Of a DNA stretch of 64,000 bases, positions 1-10,800 are shown one piece after another. Both the position numbers and the translations under genes were made by a program. The notes below the pieces were generated by a model, which was given only the letters and a program-made list of their open reading frames with translations, was not told the DNA's origin and did not search any database. Position 1 is the first letter of the stretch; each line of letters opens with the position of its first letter. Source of the DNA: Theristus sp. LFF4_11 (taxonomy: Eukaryota; Nematoda; Chromadorea; Monhysterida; Xyalidae); NCBI GenBank assembly GCA_030248135.1, contig JASANC010001390.1, positions 60,460 to 124,459 on the forward strand, in the 5' to 3' direction.

Positions 1-320
1 CGGAGGAAATGGCTCGCAGCACTTGGGACGTTCGATGGACGAGAAGGAGACAACCGTTCACGCAGCGGAGTTTGGCGTATTATCAGCGCAGCGACCAGCA
101 GTCAAGTATCCGGCCAAGGATGTGCCGAGAGATGAACGTCAGCCAATGGGCGATGACGCGTCGCGAGGACTGCGACGAGGCCAAGGTGCCGAGTTTCACG
201 TGCTTCTGGCTGCCGAACGAGCGCCGAGCATCGAGTCGTGATGAGATGATGGCCGCAGTGCCGATGTGTGGAGCGTTTCCGGCCGAGCGTGTGCCGAGGA
301 TGGAGATGTGGTGGTCATAG
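1..320 (+). other. GC-rich segment, possible 3' end of a coding exon or retroelement
   Basis: This stretch is clearly GC-richer than the following DNA and two + frames stay open (to a TAG ending at 320, and to a stop near 242). Neither translation resembles a family I recognise. GC-rich blocks elsewhere in the window are coding exons, so the tail of a gene or of a retroelement polyprotein running in from the left is plausible. The frame is undecided. Confidence 0.25.
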
Positions 321-339
321 GACGTGGTGAATGGACGGC

Positions 340-598
340 TAAATGATTTGTGATTGAAAATAGGGAGATTTTGTGATTTGGCTTCTCCCTGTCTCTCTTT
401 TCGTTGATGGGGGAGAAGTTAATGATGGGTGATTATCGTAATTATTATTTGTAATTAGCTGTAATTGAGTGTTACTCTGCTATATAACGTGATCTTTTCC
501 CTGTAATCTTGGTTGTTCTCCAGTCCAGTAATTCGCCACTCTCTCGCTACTTGAAGTCAAAGTTGTGCTGAATCAATCAGGGAGTTCGAAGAACCACA
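340..598 (+). mobile_element. Possible 3' LTR fragment
   Basis: A purine stretch (AGGGAGA near 362-368) is followed by TGTGATTTGG at 372, and a TATATAA box lies near 480, inside a ~225 bp block that could end in ...CA near 598. Purine tract, TG...CA ends and an internal TATA box are the layout of a retroviral-type LTR. No second LTR, primer-binding site or pol domain is visible, so this is tentative. Confidence 0.2.
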
Positions 599-755
599 TA
601 TGATATGCAAGCGCCTCCGGAGTCCGGAATGACTCCCGTATGGCGGAACTTTGGAGATTTTGTTTTGGTGACCTCAATTACCCCTTTTCCAAACCGTTAC
701 CATGCCTCTTCTAGTGTTTTGACCCCCAAAACGTCACTTATTGCACCCAGCCCAA

Positions 756-2457
756 CATAGTTGTTCCAGAGCCGAGGGGTTGGGGGCAGTACCGAAGACG
801 AGGGGGGGTGGGGGGGGGTACACCCCCCCCAGAGCACCCGAGACCTCCGCGTGGGGGGGGGGGGGGGGGGGGGGGGTCACGCGACACCCACCCCCCAAAA
901 CCTGACACTGGACCATCCACACCCCCCCCTCGAAATTTGCTAGACACCCCCCCCCCCCCCACCCCCCCCTAGATGGACCTAAGTAACAGTGACACCCCCA
1001 AAAATTTTCTCGGACCACCCAAAAATCATGAATTTTTGCTCAAAAATCATGATTTTTTGTCTTTAAAGTCCATAATATAAGCTAAATATATGATAACTTG
1101 ACATTCTTCATTGTAATTTCAAAGATTTTGCAGCAAAATTTAGCGTTTTTCCTTCAAAATTTAAGCGAAAAAATCTCATGGGTGGGGTGGGGGGTGTGCA
1201 CCCCCCCCCCCAGAAATTTTTCTACAATAGTGCACCCCCCCATGGCCCACGCCTGGGGGGGGTGTCACTGTACCATGACTGACACCCCCCCCACTGAAAA
1301 ATTTTCGGCACCCCCCCCCCACGTGACGACACCCCCCCCCCTCGAAAATTTGCTTTCGCCTTCGGTACTGGTTGGGGGGCCGATATAGATCAGTACCGTG
1401 GGCCCAAACAAATTTTCGAAGGGGGGGTATGATGGTGCCGTGGGGGGGGGGGGTGCCGACCAAAAAGTGAGGGGGGGGGGTCCAACCTATGGTAACGTGG
1501 GACCCCCCCCCAGGGGGGTCCCATGGGGGGTGCATTTTTTCAAAATTTTCTGTGGGGGGGGTCCGTCCACCCCCCCACCCCCCATGAAATTTTTTCGCTT
1601 AAATTTGAAAGGAAAAACGCTAAATTTTGCTGCAAAATCTTTGAAATTACAATGAAGATGGTCAAGTTATCATATATTCAGCTTATATTATGGACTTTAT
1701 AGACCAAAAATCATGATTTTCGAAAAAATTTAGGGTGTGCAGAAAATTTTGGGGGGGGGGGGGTCTCCGCCAGACAAAATTTCATGGGGGGTGTGGGGGG
1801 GGTGTCTGCCAAATTTTCGAGGGGGGGGGTCCGATGGGGGGGGGGGGGCCCGGTTTTAGGGGGGGGGTGGCACGGTGCCCCCCCCCACCCCCCCCCCCCC
1901 CCACCCGACGGTCTCTGGTGCTCTGGGTGGGGTGTGTACCCCCCCCCACCCCCCCCGCGCACGGGACTGATATAGATAGCTGGAGCAAATTTTCTAGATA
2001 GATAGATCATAGTTGTTCTAGGGGGGGGGCCTGGGGGGGGCCCCCCCCCCCCAAAAAAATTTCGAATCTATCTCTATCAAATAGGTTTTTTCGGCTCAGC
2101 TATTATCTATCTAAAAAATTTTCTCAGCCAGCTATCTATCTGAAAATTTTTGTCTTCGAAGACATAAAATGAGTCAATTTTTGACCAAAATTGACCATTT
2201 TTGCTCGTAATTCTTGAAAATTTCGCTAATTTTAGGTAAAATACGCGTTTATACTTGATTTTTAGTGTATTTTTAGCATTATTTTGCTGTTTTTATAGCT
2301 TTTTAGCGTTTTAGCTATCTATCTATCAAATTTCAAAATTTTGACCGCCCCCCCCCGTGGCCCCCCCCAAAATTTTCCAGCTATCTATCTATCTAGAAAA
2401 TTTGCTCCAGCTATCTATATCGGCCCCCCCCAACCCCTCGGCTCTGGAACAACTATG
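756..2457. mobile_element. Foldback-like element with poly-G/poly-C tracts
   Basis: The ends are inverted repeats: CATAGTTGTTCCAGAGCCGA at 756 recurs in reverse complement ending at 2457, with identity through about 32 bp. Inside are many G or C runs of 8 to more than 20 bases separated by short AAATTTT-type spacers, a nested inverted repeat (1035-1725) and GATAGATA-type repeats near 2000-2460. ORFs here encode only Gly/Pro runs and are not genes. The layout fits non-autonomous foldback elements; the mobilising enzyme cannot be inferred. Confidence 0.6.
1035..1725. repeat. Nested inverted repeat, arms about 155 bp
   Basis: The left arm (about 1035-1197, with AAAATCATGATTTTTTGTC and TTGCAGCAAAATTTAGCG) returns in reverse complement at about 1568-1725 with small differences. 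The loop of about 370 bp consists of alternating C and G tracts. A large hairpin with G-quadruplex potential is expected. Confidence 0.7.
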
Positions 2458-2891
2458 AGATAGATAGCTGAAAAATTTTGACCTCAATTACCCCTTTTCC
2501 AAACCGTTACCATGCCTCTTGTAGTGTTTTGACCCCCAAAACGTCACTTATTGTCCCCAGCCCAAGTGAAAATACACATACCGGCTTGAAATTCGGTCAA
2601 ATCTGATGATGTGTCGCGACGGCAGGACACGAAACGGCAACCAGACAACGTAACGATTGCAAACGGAGCAGCTTGGACGCTCAAATTTAGATTGCGAGGC
2701 GAATCGTCAGCTTATCTGCATCGGAAATGGTAAGCCAACCTTTGTGACGCTCAAAAACTTCATCGCAGATGTTGTATAAACCTGAAATCAGTCGGTAAAA
2801 CGGTCCAAAATCGACTGCTAAAGGTTTTACGAGGTAATATCGAAGAAAATTTTTGTTGAACTTTCGAAAAATTGTGCCAAAATTGAGGTTT

Positions 2892-3213
2892 TCAGAGCAT
2901 ATTAGAGAAAAAATTTTCGAATTTTTTTTTTAAATCGGCATTTTTGTTTTTTTAATCACTTTTTTTTAAATTTTGATTTTTGTTTAACAACCCTACACCC
3001 CCCCCCCACGTGACGACACCCCCCCTCGAAAATTTGCTTTCGCCTTCGGTACTGTTTCACACTTGCGGAAATAATAAAGAAAATAATAAAAAATTTTAGG
3101 TTTTCAGAGCATATTAGAAAAAATTTTTCGAATTTTTAAAAAAAAAAATCGGCATTTTTGTTTTTTTTATCACTTTTTTTTTAAAAAAATTTGATTTTTG
3201 TTTAACAACCCTA
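2892..3213. repeat. About 105-bp direct duplication around a copied C-tract fragment
   Basis: The block beginning AGGTTTTCAGAGCATATTAG occurs at about 2892-2994 and again at about 3099-3213. Between the copies, 2995-3053 holds a C-run followed by ACGTGACGACACCCCCC and CTTTCGCCTTCGGTACTG, the same order as about 1308-1370 in the foldback element. A unique AT-rich piece follows to 3098. Confidence 0.65.
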
Positions 3214-3705
3214 GGCCATGTTATCGGGTATCTGAAAAACGGTCGTATAATGTGGTATTAACCAACATCTCCGCTCCAATTGTTTAACAATATATCGCAC
3301 AACTCCATTGTAGACCTATAACATACGCCAATCAACAAGATATCATGTTCATCTCATGGCCTACCGACTGAAAAACATGTTCTACGTTGCAAGAAAACGA
3401 TTTCTGAAACGATATTTCAATTCAGTTAAGTCATTTCAACGCTAAAAATTGACTCTAGAAGTCATCCAAATCGAAAAACATAGAGTACGTCGGTCAAAAT
3501 GACCAAATAATGACATTTACCTAAGCACACAAAGAAGTTGGGAAGAAAATTTGGTTTGAACTTTCAAAAAAATTTGCCATAAATCGAATTTTCAGAGCAA
3601 AGTAAAAGAAAAATTTTTCAAATTTTTTTAAGTTTGAAAAAAACCCAAATTTAAAAAAAAACAAAAAAAATAAAAAAAAATTTTTTCAAAGCCCCTAACC
3701 CTAGC
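3214..3705. repeat. Dispersed repeat R2, copy 1
   Basis: Starting GGCCATGTTATCGGGTATCT and ending near AAAGCCCCTAACCCTAG, this segment matches 34022-34528 almost base for base, with a few substitutions and A-run length changes. It is non-coding, ends in A/T homopolymers, and is probably a non-autonomous mobile sequence of unknown class. Confidence 0.75.
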
Positions 3706-4231
3706 CAAGACCGAGAAAGAGTTGACAGTTGACATCTTGTGACCAGCAGTTTTCTTCACATTTGAAGCATAAAAACAAGGTATTTTACAAGTTTACTGCT
3801 ATTTAGTCCAAAGTCCATTAACGAGCTCATGAAACCAATTGCAGAAGCTTCTATCGCTGTCTGCTGGATGTTGCTCGTCGATCTTTGACTTTTTTAAATT
3901 TTTTTAATTGTCAAAAAATTTTGCCAAAAAACACTGAGTTGAGTCTACACGAAATCATAGAGTCACTTTCTGTCTATGTGAAAAGTGTCTGAAACGTATT
4001 TTCAGATATTTTTTTGAATTATTTGTTCGCGCGCCGGTTCCGAAAATTCTAAAGTACCAAACTCCAGCGGAAAGGGCAGTACTGCGGCACTGCCCCGAGC
4101 CCAAGTGAACCTTGGCTCTGGAGGGAGTAGACCATTAGATGTTGTTGGTCACTTTAGTTTCTCCATTGTGTGTTTTGTCCGCAGCGAGGTTCGAACATTC
4201 CACCTCAGAACGGTAGACGAAAGCCCTACAC

Positions 4232-4533
4232 CTGTGGTCAGTTTTATAAAAGTGAGGAGTGTCGGAAAAGTGAGGAGTTTTACTCCAGGGTGTTGCAAAA
4301 GTCAGACCGTGAAAGAAGTTCTGGATAAATTAATGGAGATGTGAACCGGCAGTGTCAATTAATTGATTGAATTTTGCAGAAATATCAATCCAATATAAAT
4401 CTGTGTTTAAAAAAATTTGGATGCAATCATTCAATTGGACTTTGTCATGGTCTAACTTTTGGAACACCCTGGAGTAAAACTCCTCACTTTTTAAACACTA
4501 CTCACTTTTATAAAACTGACTACTGCGCCACAG
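4232..4533. mobile_element. Short inverted-repeat element
   Basis: CTGTGGTCAGTTTTATAAAA at the left end and its reverse complement (with a small insertion) at the right end enclose about 300 bp. The arms continue through GTGAGGAG and TTTTACTCCAGGGTGTT for about 55 bp. The interior is AT-rich and lacks a transposase, so it fits a MITE. An in-frame ORF (4105-4344) crosses its edge and is not taken as a gene. Confidence 0.6.
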
Positions 4534-4897
4534 ACGCGTATTTAACTCTTTTTTGTTGTTGCATTTCAGTTGTTCACATCACATTCCATCCATCCTTCGT
4601 CGTCGTCGGTCGAGACGAGAATCAATCAGCGATTGCATTGTTTTTACGAAGCTTGTCCCCCGATTCAGCAACATAAAAAATCGAACTGGTCTGTGTGTTA
4701 GTAAACGAACTGTGAACGGTGAAAGAGAGCGAAAGAGAGCTTGCGTCGCTTCGCTTTCTGGATTATTTCGAACTTCGAAGCTTCATTCATCCAGCAAACC
4801 GTCATCGCAACAGCAATTGAATTCACGTGAGTTCAGCGTCGTTTATAATTTTTCAATTCGGAACTTTTTTGGGTTGGCCAATTTGCATAACGTGATC
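4534..4897 (+). promoter_or_regulatory. Presumed promoter/5'UTR of the two-exon gene
   Basis: This stretch between the inverted-repeat element and the ATG at 4898 is GC-richer than its surroundings. It includes TTGCATTTCAG (a possible 3' splice site near 4569) and AGAGAG-type purine runs. No convincing TATA box is seen. Transcript start and any trans-splicing cannot be decided from sequence. Confidence 0.3.
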
Positions 4898-7800
4898 ATG
4901 CTCGAAAGCAATCTGCTGCTGCGTCGCAATACGTATGTCCCGGGTGAGGAGTGGTGTCGTTAAAAAACAAAAAATCGTCATTTTTATTTTGTTTTTTTAT
5001 TTTGTTTCTAATTTTTTGTCCAAAACCACATTTGATGTGCAAACGCCTCCCGAAGGACCAGTGCACTTTCCAGACTTTGTTTCGGTGACTTCATTCAGCC
5101 CTTCTTTAAACTGATATCGTACCAAAAATTCACACATCAAAAGTTTAAAAGCAATCGGTAAAACGGTTCAAAATATCGATTCTGAGCCTGCTTACGGTTT
5201 TGCAAAATAATGTCAACGAAAATTTTGGAGAACTTTACACAAAAATCGTTTTAAAAACGACATTTTCAGAGCATAAGGAAAATTTTTGGAATTTAAAAAA
5301 TAAATCGGCGTTTTTATTTTTTGTTTTGTTTAACAACCTAGGCGGTTCCTTGCCGTAAGAGCTCGCAAAAGCTTTGTTATGTTGTTGCTAGCAGTATTTC
5401 GTAATTCAAACGAATGGATACAATCAAAGCAGCTTTTCGAATTGTTCGTGCAACAACAAAGATGCGTGTGGTGTTTTCAAGTTTTTCGCGCGATCAAGCT
5501 GAATTTTTGTCCAGAGCAACGAAAGTGGCGGAAATGAACGCTACTGAAATAGTCTGAAACAAAAGCAAAGAGTTTTTCCAAGGACAGAACCTATCCCAAT
5601 TTTTTTAATTCAGGGGACTCATTGACTTATTCTAAAAATTAGAGGCTCAGAAATACAATTCTGCTCTGCCAATAAGTCAAAAGAAACAAATGCACGGAAC
5701 GCACGTCGTTCTAAATGCGGGGCGCAAAACAGTCGTTTCGTTTACGCCACACGACAAAACTGAAAACTGCGCACCGCATTTAGAACGACTGAAGTATCGT
5801 GCATACATACGGAAAACTAATTCGCGTGGGCAAAAAGTTGTGTGGTATGTCCGAACGTGCGGACGGACAAGCTTGCGTACGGGAATTAGAAAACGTGTAG
5901 CATCCGTCATACGACTGTCGTTCTAAATGCCGTGACCAAAAATAGTCCGTTCTGTTGCGGACAAAAATGCAAATGTCTGCCCTAGCAAATTTGAAAACGG
6001 GAATTGACAAATTTTATTTAAAGTGGTCATCTCCCTTGCATTCCCTCCCCTTCCCCTACCCTCTTCCCCATTTTGCATTCAGTTTGTCGTCGCATTTTTA
6101 TCACATGTGTTCTCAAGAAGCGCATGTAAAAATCTAAATTCTTTCAGTTTTGGTATATACAAACTGAATTTGAACAAATTTTGATTTGGATCTTTCAAAA
6201 ATGGAAAATGCTGACCCAAAATCTCCGCCGACGCCGATCAGTTCGCTCGACGAAGCGCAGGTGACAGAGAAGCTGATCGAAGCTGTTTTGCTTTTTTGGA
6301 GCCAGCAGCCCCCTTCTCCGAAACCAGCAAGCAACCAAGCAAACAAGCAAACAAACAAACAAACAAACAAACAAACGAACAAACAAACAAACAACGAAAA
6401 ACAACAGTTTCCAGTAGATTTCAGTTTTCTTTCTTTTCAAAACAGGCAAGTAGACCCACCAAATAAAACTGAGCATTTTTTCCCGTTGCCCCAACATCTA
6501 ATATACCTTGATTTTCAACTTAAAATTAACAGACACTGGAAAATATGAACTTTTCCGCACATCCGTCGAACGACTTTTTGCTGCCAGCAGCAAAAAGTCG
6601 TCGGACAGTCGTGCGCAAGAAATTCTAATTCGCGTGCGCATTTGTCTTTTTACGCACAAACAAACAGTCGTTCTAAATCCCGTGCGCAAAACAGTCGTGT
6701 TGGATACACGTAAGTCACACGCACGAAATTCTAATTCGCGTGGGCACAAGTTTTTTTGCGTGCGCACGGACAACGTTCTAAATCATGCGCGCAAAACAGT
6801 CGTTACGTGCGAACGACAGTCATGCGTGCGAAATTCTAATTCGCGTAGCCATTTTTTAAGTTCTGTCTCCGTGCGTACGCACGAAAATCTAATTGCTAAA
6901 CGCGCCTTTATCAGTTAGTTCCACATGACGACCAAGTCAGTGTGTGTATGTTGGCCAATGCTGTTTCATATTAACCGTTCCATTAGACGATTAGCTGGTC
7001 TGTTGAAACAGAAAATAATCGTAGACTACCGAAATAAACCATTTGAAATTTTCGGAAATCAAGATTTCCGCTACAAAAAAGCGAAAGTATAATGCCAGTT
7101 TTCTCGTGCACTTCACTCGATCACAAAGTCGATTATGGCCACTGGGACGCCACCCATCTAGTTCGGCATTTTCTTTCCAAAAGCTATTTATCGGCTAAGT
7201 AAAAAAGTGCAAATAAAATGTCAGCAACTTGTTTGGCAAGAAGACGTCTGCAAATCGAAATAGAAAAAAGGATGGCTGGCCTGGCCATGACCACACACAT
7301 CTGCTAGATTTCGTGTGCACACTGTTCCAAGTGCTAATAGCTGCATTTCGACGTTTCTTTGGACAGCCCACCGCACGAACCTTGGCATACCTTTTTTTCT
7401 TTTCATGTGACAGCTGATTTTCAGCTCCATTCACACACACACACACGACGCCGTCGATAGACCCGATAATGCTGGCGGCTGCCTTGAACTTTATGTTCCC
7501 ATGCTGGAACCATGCTGAGCAGAGCAGTTACGGTATTTATTTATTTACTGTAAAATTGGCGCTCGCTCTCAGAGCGATTAACACGATTAGTTTTGAAAAA
7601 AAGTTGCGTCAACGGTTTAGCAAAAGTTAGAGAGCGCTTGCGTGCTAATTTTACAACAACATTACTAAATAGTCAGCTGTAAACATCGTCATCATTTGCT
7701 AGATTATACAGCGGCATATCGTAATCATCCGCTCGGCTTGACATCGACCATTGCGTTTGTGCACTGCGCTTGCGAACCGCTAAGCTGCGTGAATTTGACA

Positions 7801-10800
7801 GCGAGGTTACATTATGGGCAGCGAGAAAAAAATGTCGGCGCGAGCAGCCCCGCTTCTCCTTGGGTGTGTTTTCCACACACTGCAAGCATCAATCAAGCGC
7901 ATTGCGTGTGCCAGTATGCACCAGGATCGTTGGCAACTTTCATGGACAGTTTGTGCAGTTTTTTCCTTCGCAAGTTCGCCGTTAGTTCATACGGACGGAT
8001 CGATCAGCCAGCTGAGTGTTGGTGTTTTATAGCCGCGTATTTCAGCGTTTTTTGCATTTTTCTGGGTTTGCGGTCGCTGACGCATGCTCAGGTGGATTTA
8101 TCATTCAAGAGCAGCATTCGTCTGATTTGACACGTGACAGTCAACATTCTGTCGAATTCTATTACTCGATTTCTGTTAGTGCCGTCTCTGCTCATGTGGT
8201 AGTGGCGTCGGCGTGGCAATAGTTTGTGGGACCCGGGAATAGTTTTTGAGTCTGTTGATTAGAATAGCTAGTTCTCCTGGCTTCTTTTCATCAGCGGTCT
8301 CGTTTCACTGCTCGTGTATTATTTTTTGGCTAAAAACGTATAACTTTTTTTTGGTTGTCGGCATTCCTTCAACGACTCGAAACGAAAAAAAAAGTTTCAA
8401 GTTGTTGGGACCAAGTTGGTGATGAAAATTGCGTGCTTGTAATTGAACGTAAACTACCGTGTTTACCACTCTAATCCTATCTGCTTTTCTCGAGCTCATT
8501 TTTTCAGTTGTTCAGTGCTGTCAGTTTCTCCAATTCACTGAAAAAGCACCGGAATTTTGTTCCGACGCCTCGCATTCAAAGTCAAAGTTGGATCGATCTT
8601 CCATTGGTAGAGACCCGGTTACGGTGGATAGATACGGATACGGTAGTCGTCTAGGCCGCAGTTTGTGCCGCTTTCACAGCGACTGTGTGTTACGCCGCGC
8701 AGCGGTTGCCATGCAAATTGGGTGACATCAAATTTGCCGCTGGCTAGTGATGCATGCACGCGTGTCTGGCAAACAGGCACGTTTTTTTCTCGAGTCAGAC
8801 CGTTTGGCTACGTTCTCGAGTTTCCCGGCCGGTTTTAGGCTGCGCAATCAGCTGATGCGGAAACAGGACTGATGTTTGGACGCTTTTTTAATATTGGTTG
8901 GTGTTCTCTTGTGTTTAGGTTGACGTGATGTTCGTAATGTGGTTCACTTTCAGGTTTCACTTTTAATCGCTGATGGTGGTTTAAGCTGTGCGTTTGATTG
9001 AAGGTCCCTAGCTGGAAGTACCGTGTTGGTGTTTGGAGTGACTCGCAACTCTCTTCGTACCATAAAAAGTGAATTATGAAGCGCTCAACTGATCAGCACA
9101 ACAGCACGTGTTACTCGGACATTTTTGGTGTTTTCTCTCTGATCATTTGCACCAGTTACTGAAACCTGAAATATTACTCGATTATGTAGCACACAACTGT
9201 TAGAAGTGCAATTTTACCAGCTCTAGTGTTGATGTTTCTCCTATCTTGTTCTTGTTTTTATTTCATTTCGTGCCTGACTCGGAACCGCCAGAGCCTTCTG
9301 ACGTGATGGAAACGTCGTAGTAAACTCGAGTTCTTGCCGGGGTTGTTATTGTTGATTACATTACATTTTATTCTGCTGCTACCTCCAGTCCACACACCGA
9401 TGGTAATGACACGCGTAGAGTCTAGTGGAAATGAGCTCATTATACAGCGAAATGAACTGAAAACACACCGGAAAATTGCGCGAAACTGCTGTCAGCGTCA
9501 GGCACTACAGAATTCTCTCAGCGGCCTTGATCGAATGATCGAATCGCGCATCGTTGATATTTTATTCATTGAGGATTCAGTCGCGAAACAGTTCGGATGA
9601 TATTTTCTGGGAGACATGCATGCGTGTGTCTCAACAGGTTCCGACCGACTGTTGCGGCGCATGCGCATTCCATTGAACGACTGGGTGACTCTGGGGGCAT
9701 CATCAGACATATATTGCTGCAAAGGAAGCGATACAGGCAGCTGCTGTTGCTGGCTGGCTTGCTTCGCGTGCACACACGTCGTGACGGCACGCATCCTTCC
9801 TGTGTTCCATCTCACTTTCGCGTGTCTGCCTGCTCTGCAACCCCCCCCCCCGGCTAACAACGTTAGTGCCAGCCGGTCGGCCTTTGCTGCTTTTCGTTTT
9901 CCTCCTGGACGCTTTTTCCAAGCAGCCTGCCAGCACGCACACGCTCTGTGCGTTCGTTCGTTCGTTTCGTTCGTTGTCTCGTTGCTGAAGTTTTGTGCTC
10001 TGCGTTTTGGCGCGCCATGCGAAAAGCCGCGCAAAACTTTTGCGCGATAACCGCTCATATGAGGCTAGAATGCTGCTTGGCTTCGACGCGACAACAACAA
10101 CAACCAGCGATACCTTTTGCCTTTGCGGTAATGTTGCGCGCGCGTATTGCTTTGATTCAATTTTAGTGCTCTGTTGTCGCTGATCCTATGTATCGACAAC
10201 AGCTGTATTAAGCTATTTTGCTGTTTGTGTTGCTTTGTTAGTCATGTTTTGTGCAGTGTTGTTTATCTATGAAAAACACCCGTTGTTGGCATGAAAGAAA
10301 GCCGTGTCTTGGCGTTCATATAGACGTTCGTAGCTACTTTTCAGTATTATTTGTCGCCAGAATAAATACGCTCTGCTGTAGCAACTTGCGCCAGTATTTT
10401 CGTGCTTCTCTGGCGAATCGACACTGAAAATTGAAACACTTTTCATTTCACCAGTCTACCTATTATTGTCTCGTCTGGCTGTCTCGACTCGAGTGCTCGT
10501 TCCCTTTTCATGTGTCTTGAGTTTAAAACGTAGCCACTTTTGCCCATGTGTGCAATATGCCGCTGTCAACACGATTAGGCGCTCGTATGTCCATGTACGG
10601 ACGTGTAATTGAGCGGTATGCGTTCATTCCTGAAGGCTTTTTCAATAAAGTTCTGTTGGAAGTGGTTTTTTTCCGAATAATTTGTTAGCCAGGACTGCAT
10701 TTGCGGCGCGCAATTGCAAGTCTATGATATTTGCACATTGCGTTTGCGCTCACCGTTTGTGTGTGTGTGTGTATGTGTGGGAAAAGGCATTGTTTTTTAT

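Larger units (their letters stand above)
669..2565. repeat. 87-bp direct repeat flanking the foldback insertion
   Basis: Positions 669-755 and 2479-2565 carry the same sequence (starting TGACCTCAATTACCCC, ending CCCAGCCCAA) with only a few mismatches. The repeats bracket the G/C-tract element. At 87 bp this is far longer than the target-site duplications of ordinary cut-and-paste transposons (2-10 bp). Confidence 0.75.
597..3213. repeat. Dispersed non-coding repeat (family R1), split by a G/C-tract insertion
   Basis: The start (ATATGCAAGCGCCTCC, then TTTTGTTTTGGTGACCTCAA) and the distal part (CGGTAAAACGGTCCAAAAT, TTTTCAGAGCATATTAG, AAATCGGCATTTTTG, TTGTTTAACAACCCTA) match in order a second copy at 5028-5341. 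The copy here is interrupted by the foldback element at 756-2457 and again near 2995-3053. No coding potential is seen. Confidence 0.6.

Noticed and set aside
734..2010. Several 60-120 aa ORFs on both strands
   Set aside because: They encode only Gly/Pro/His runs from G/C homopolymers inside the foldback element.
7770..8130. Small ORFs including MGSEKKMSARAAPLLLG at 7814
   Set aside because: A GTGTGT donor would leave phase 2, which does not fit exon 2 at 22407; no family match.
9498..10166. ORFs of 140-186 aa on both strands
   Set aside because: Low-complexity, overlapping on both strands, no domain and no splice support.
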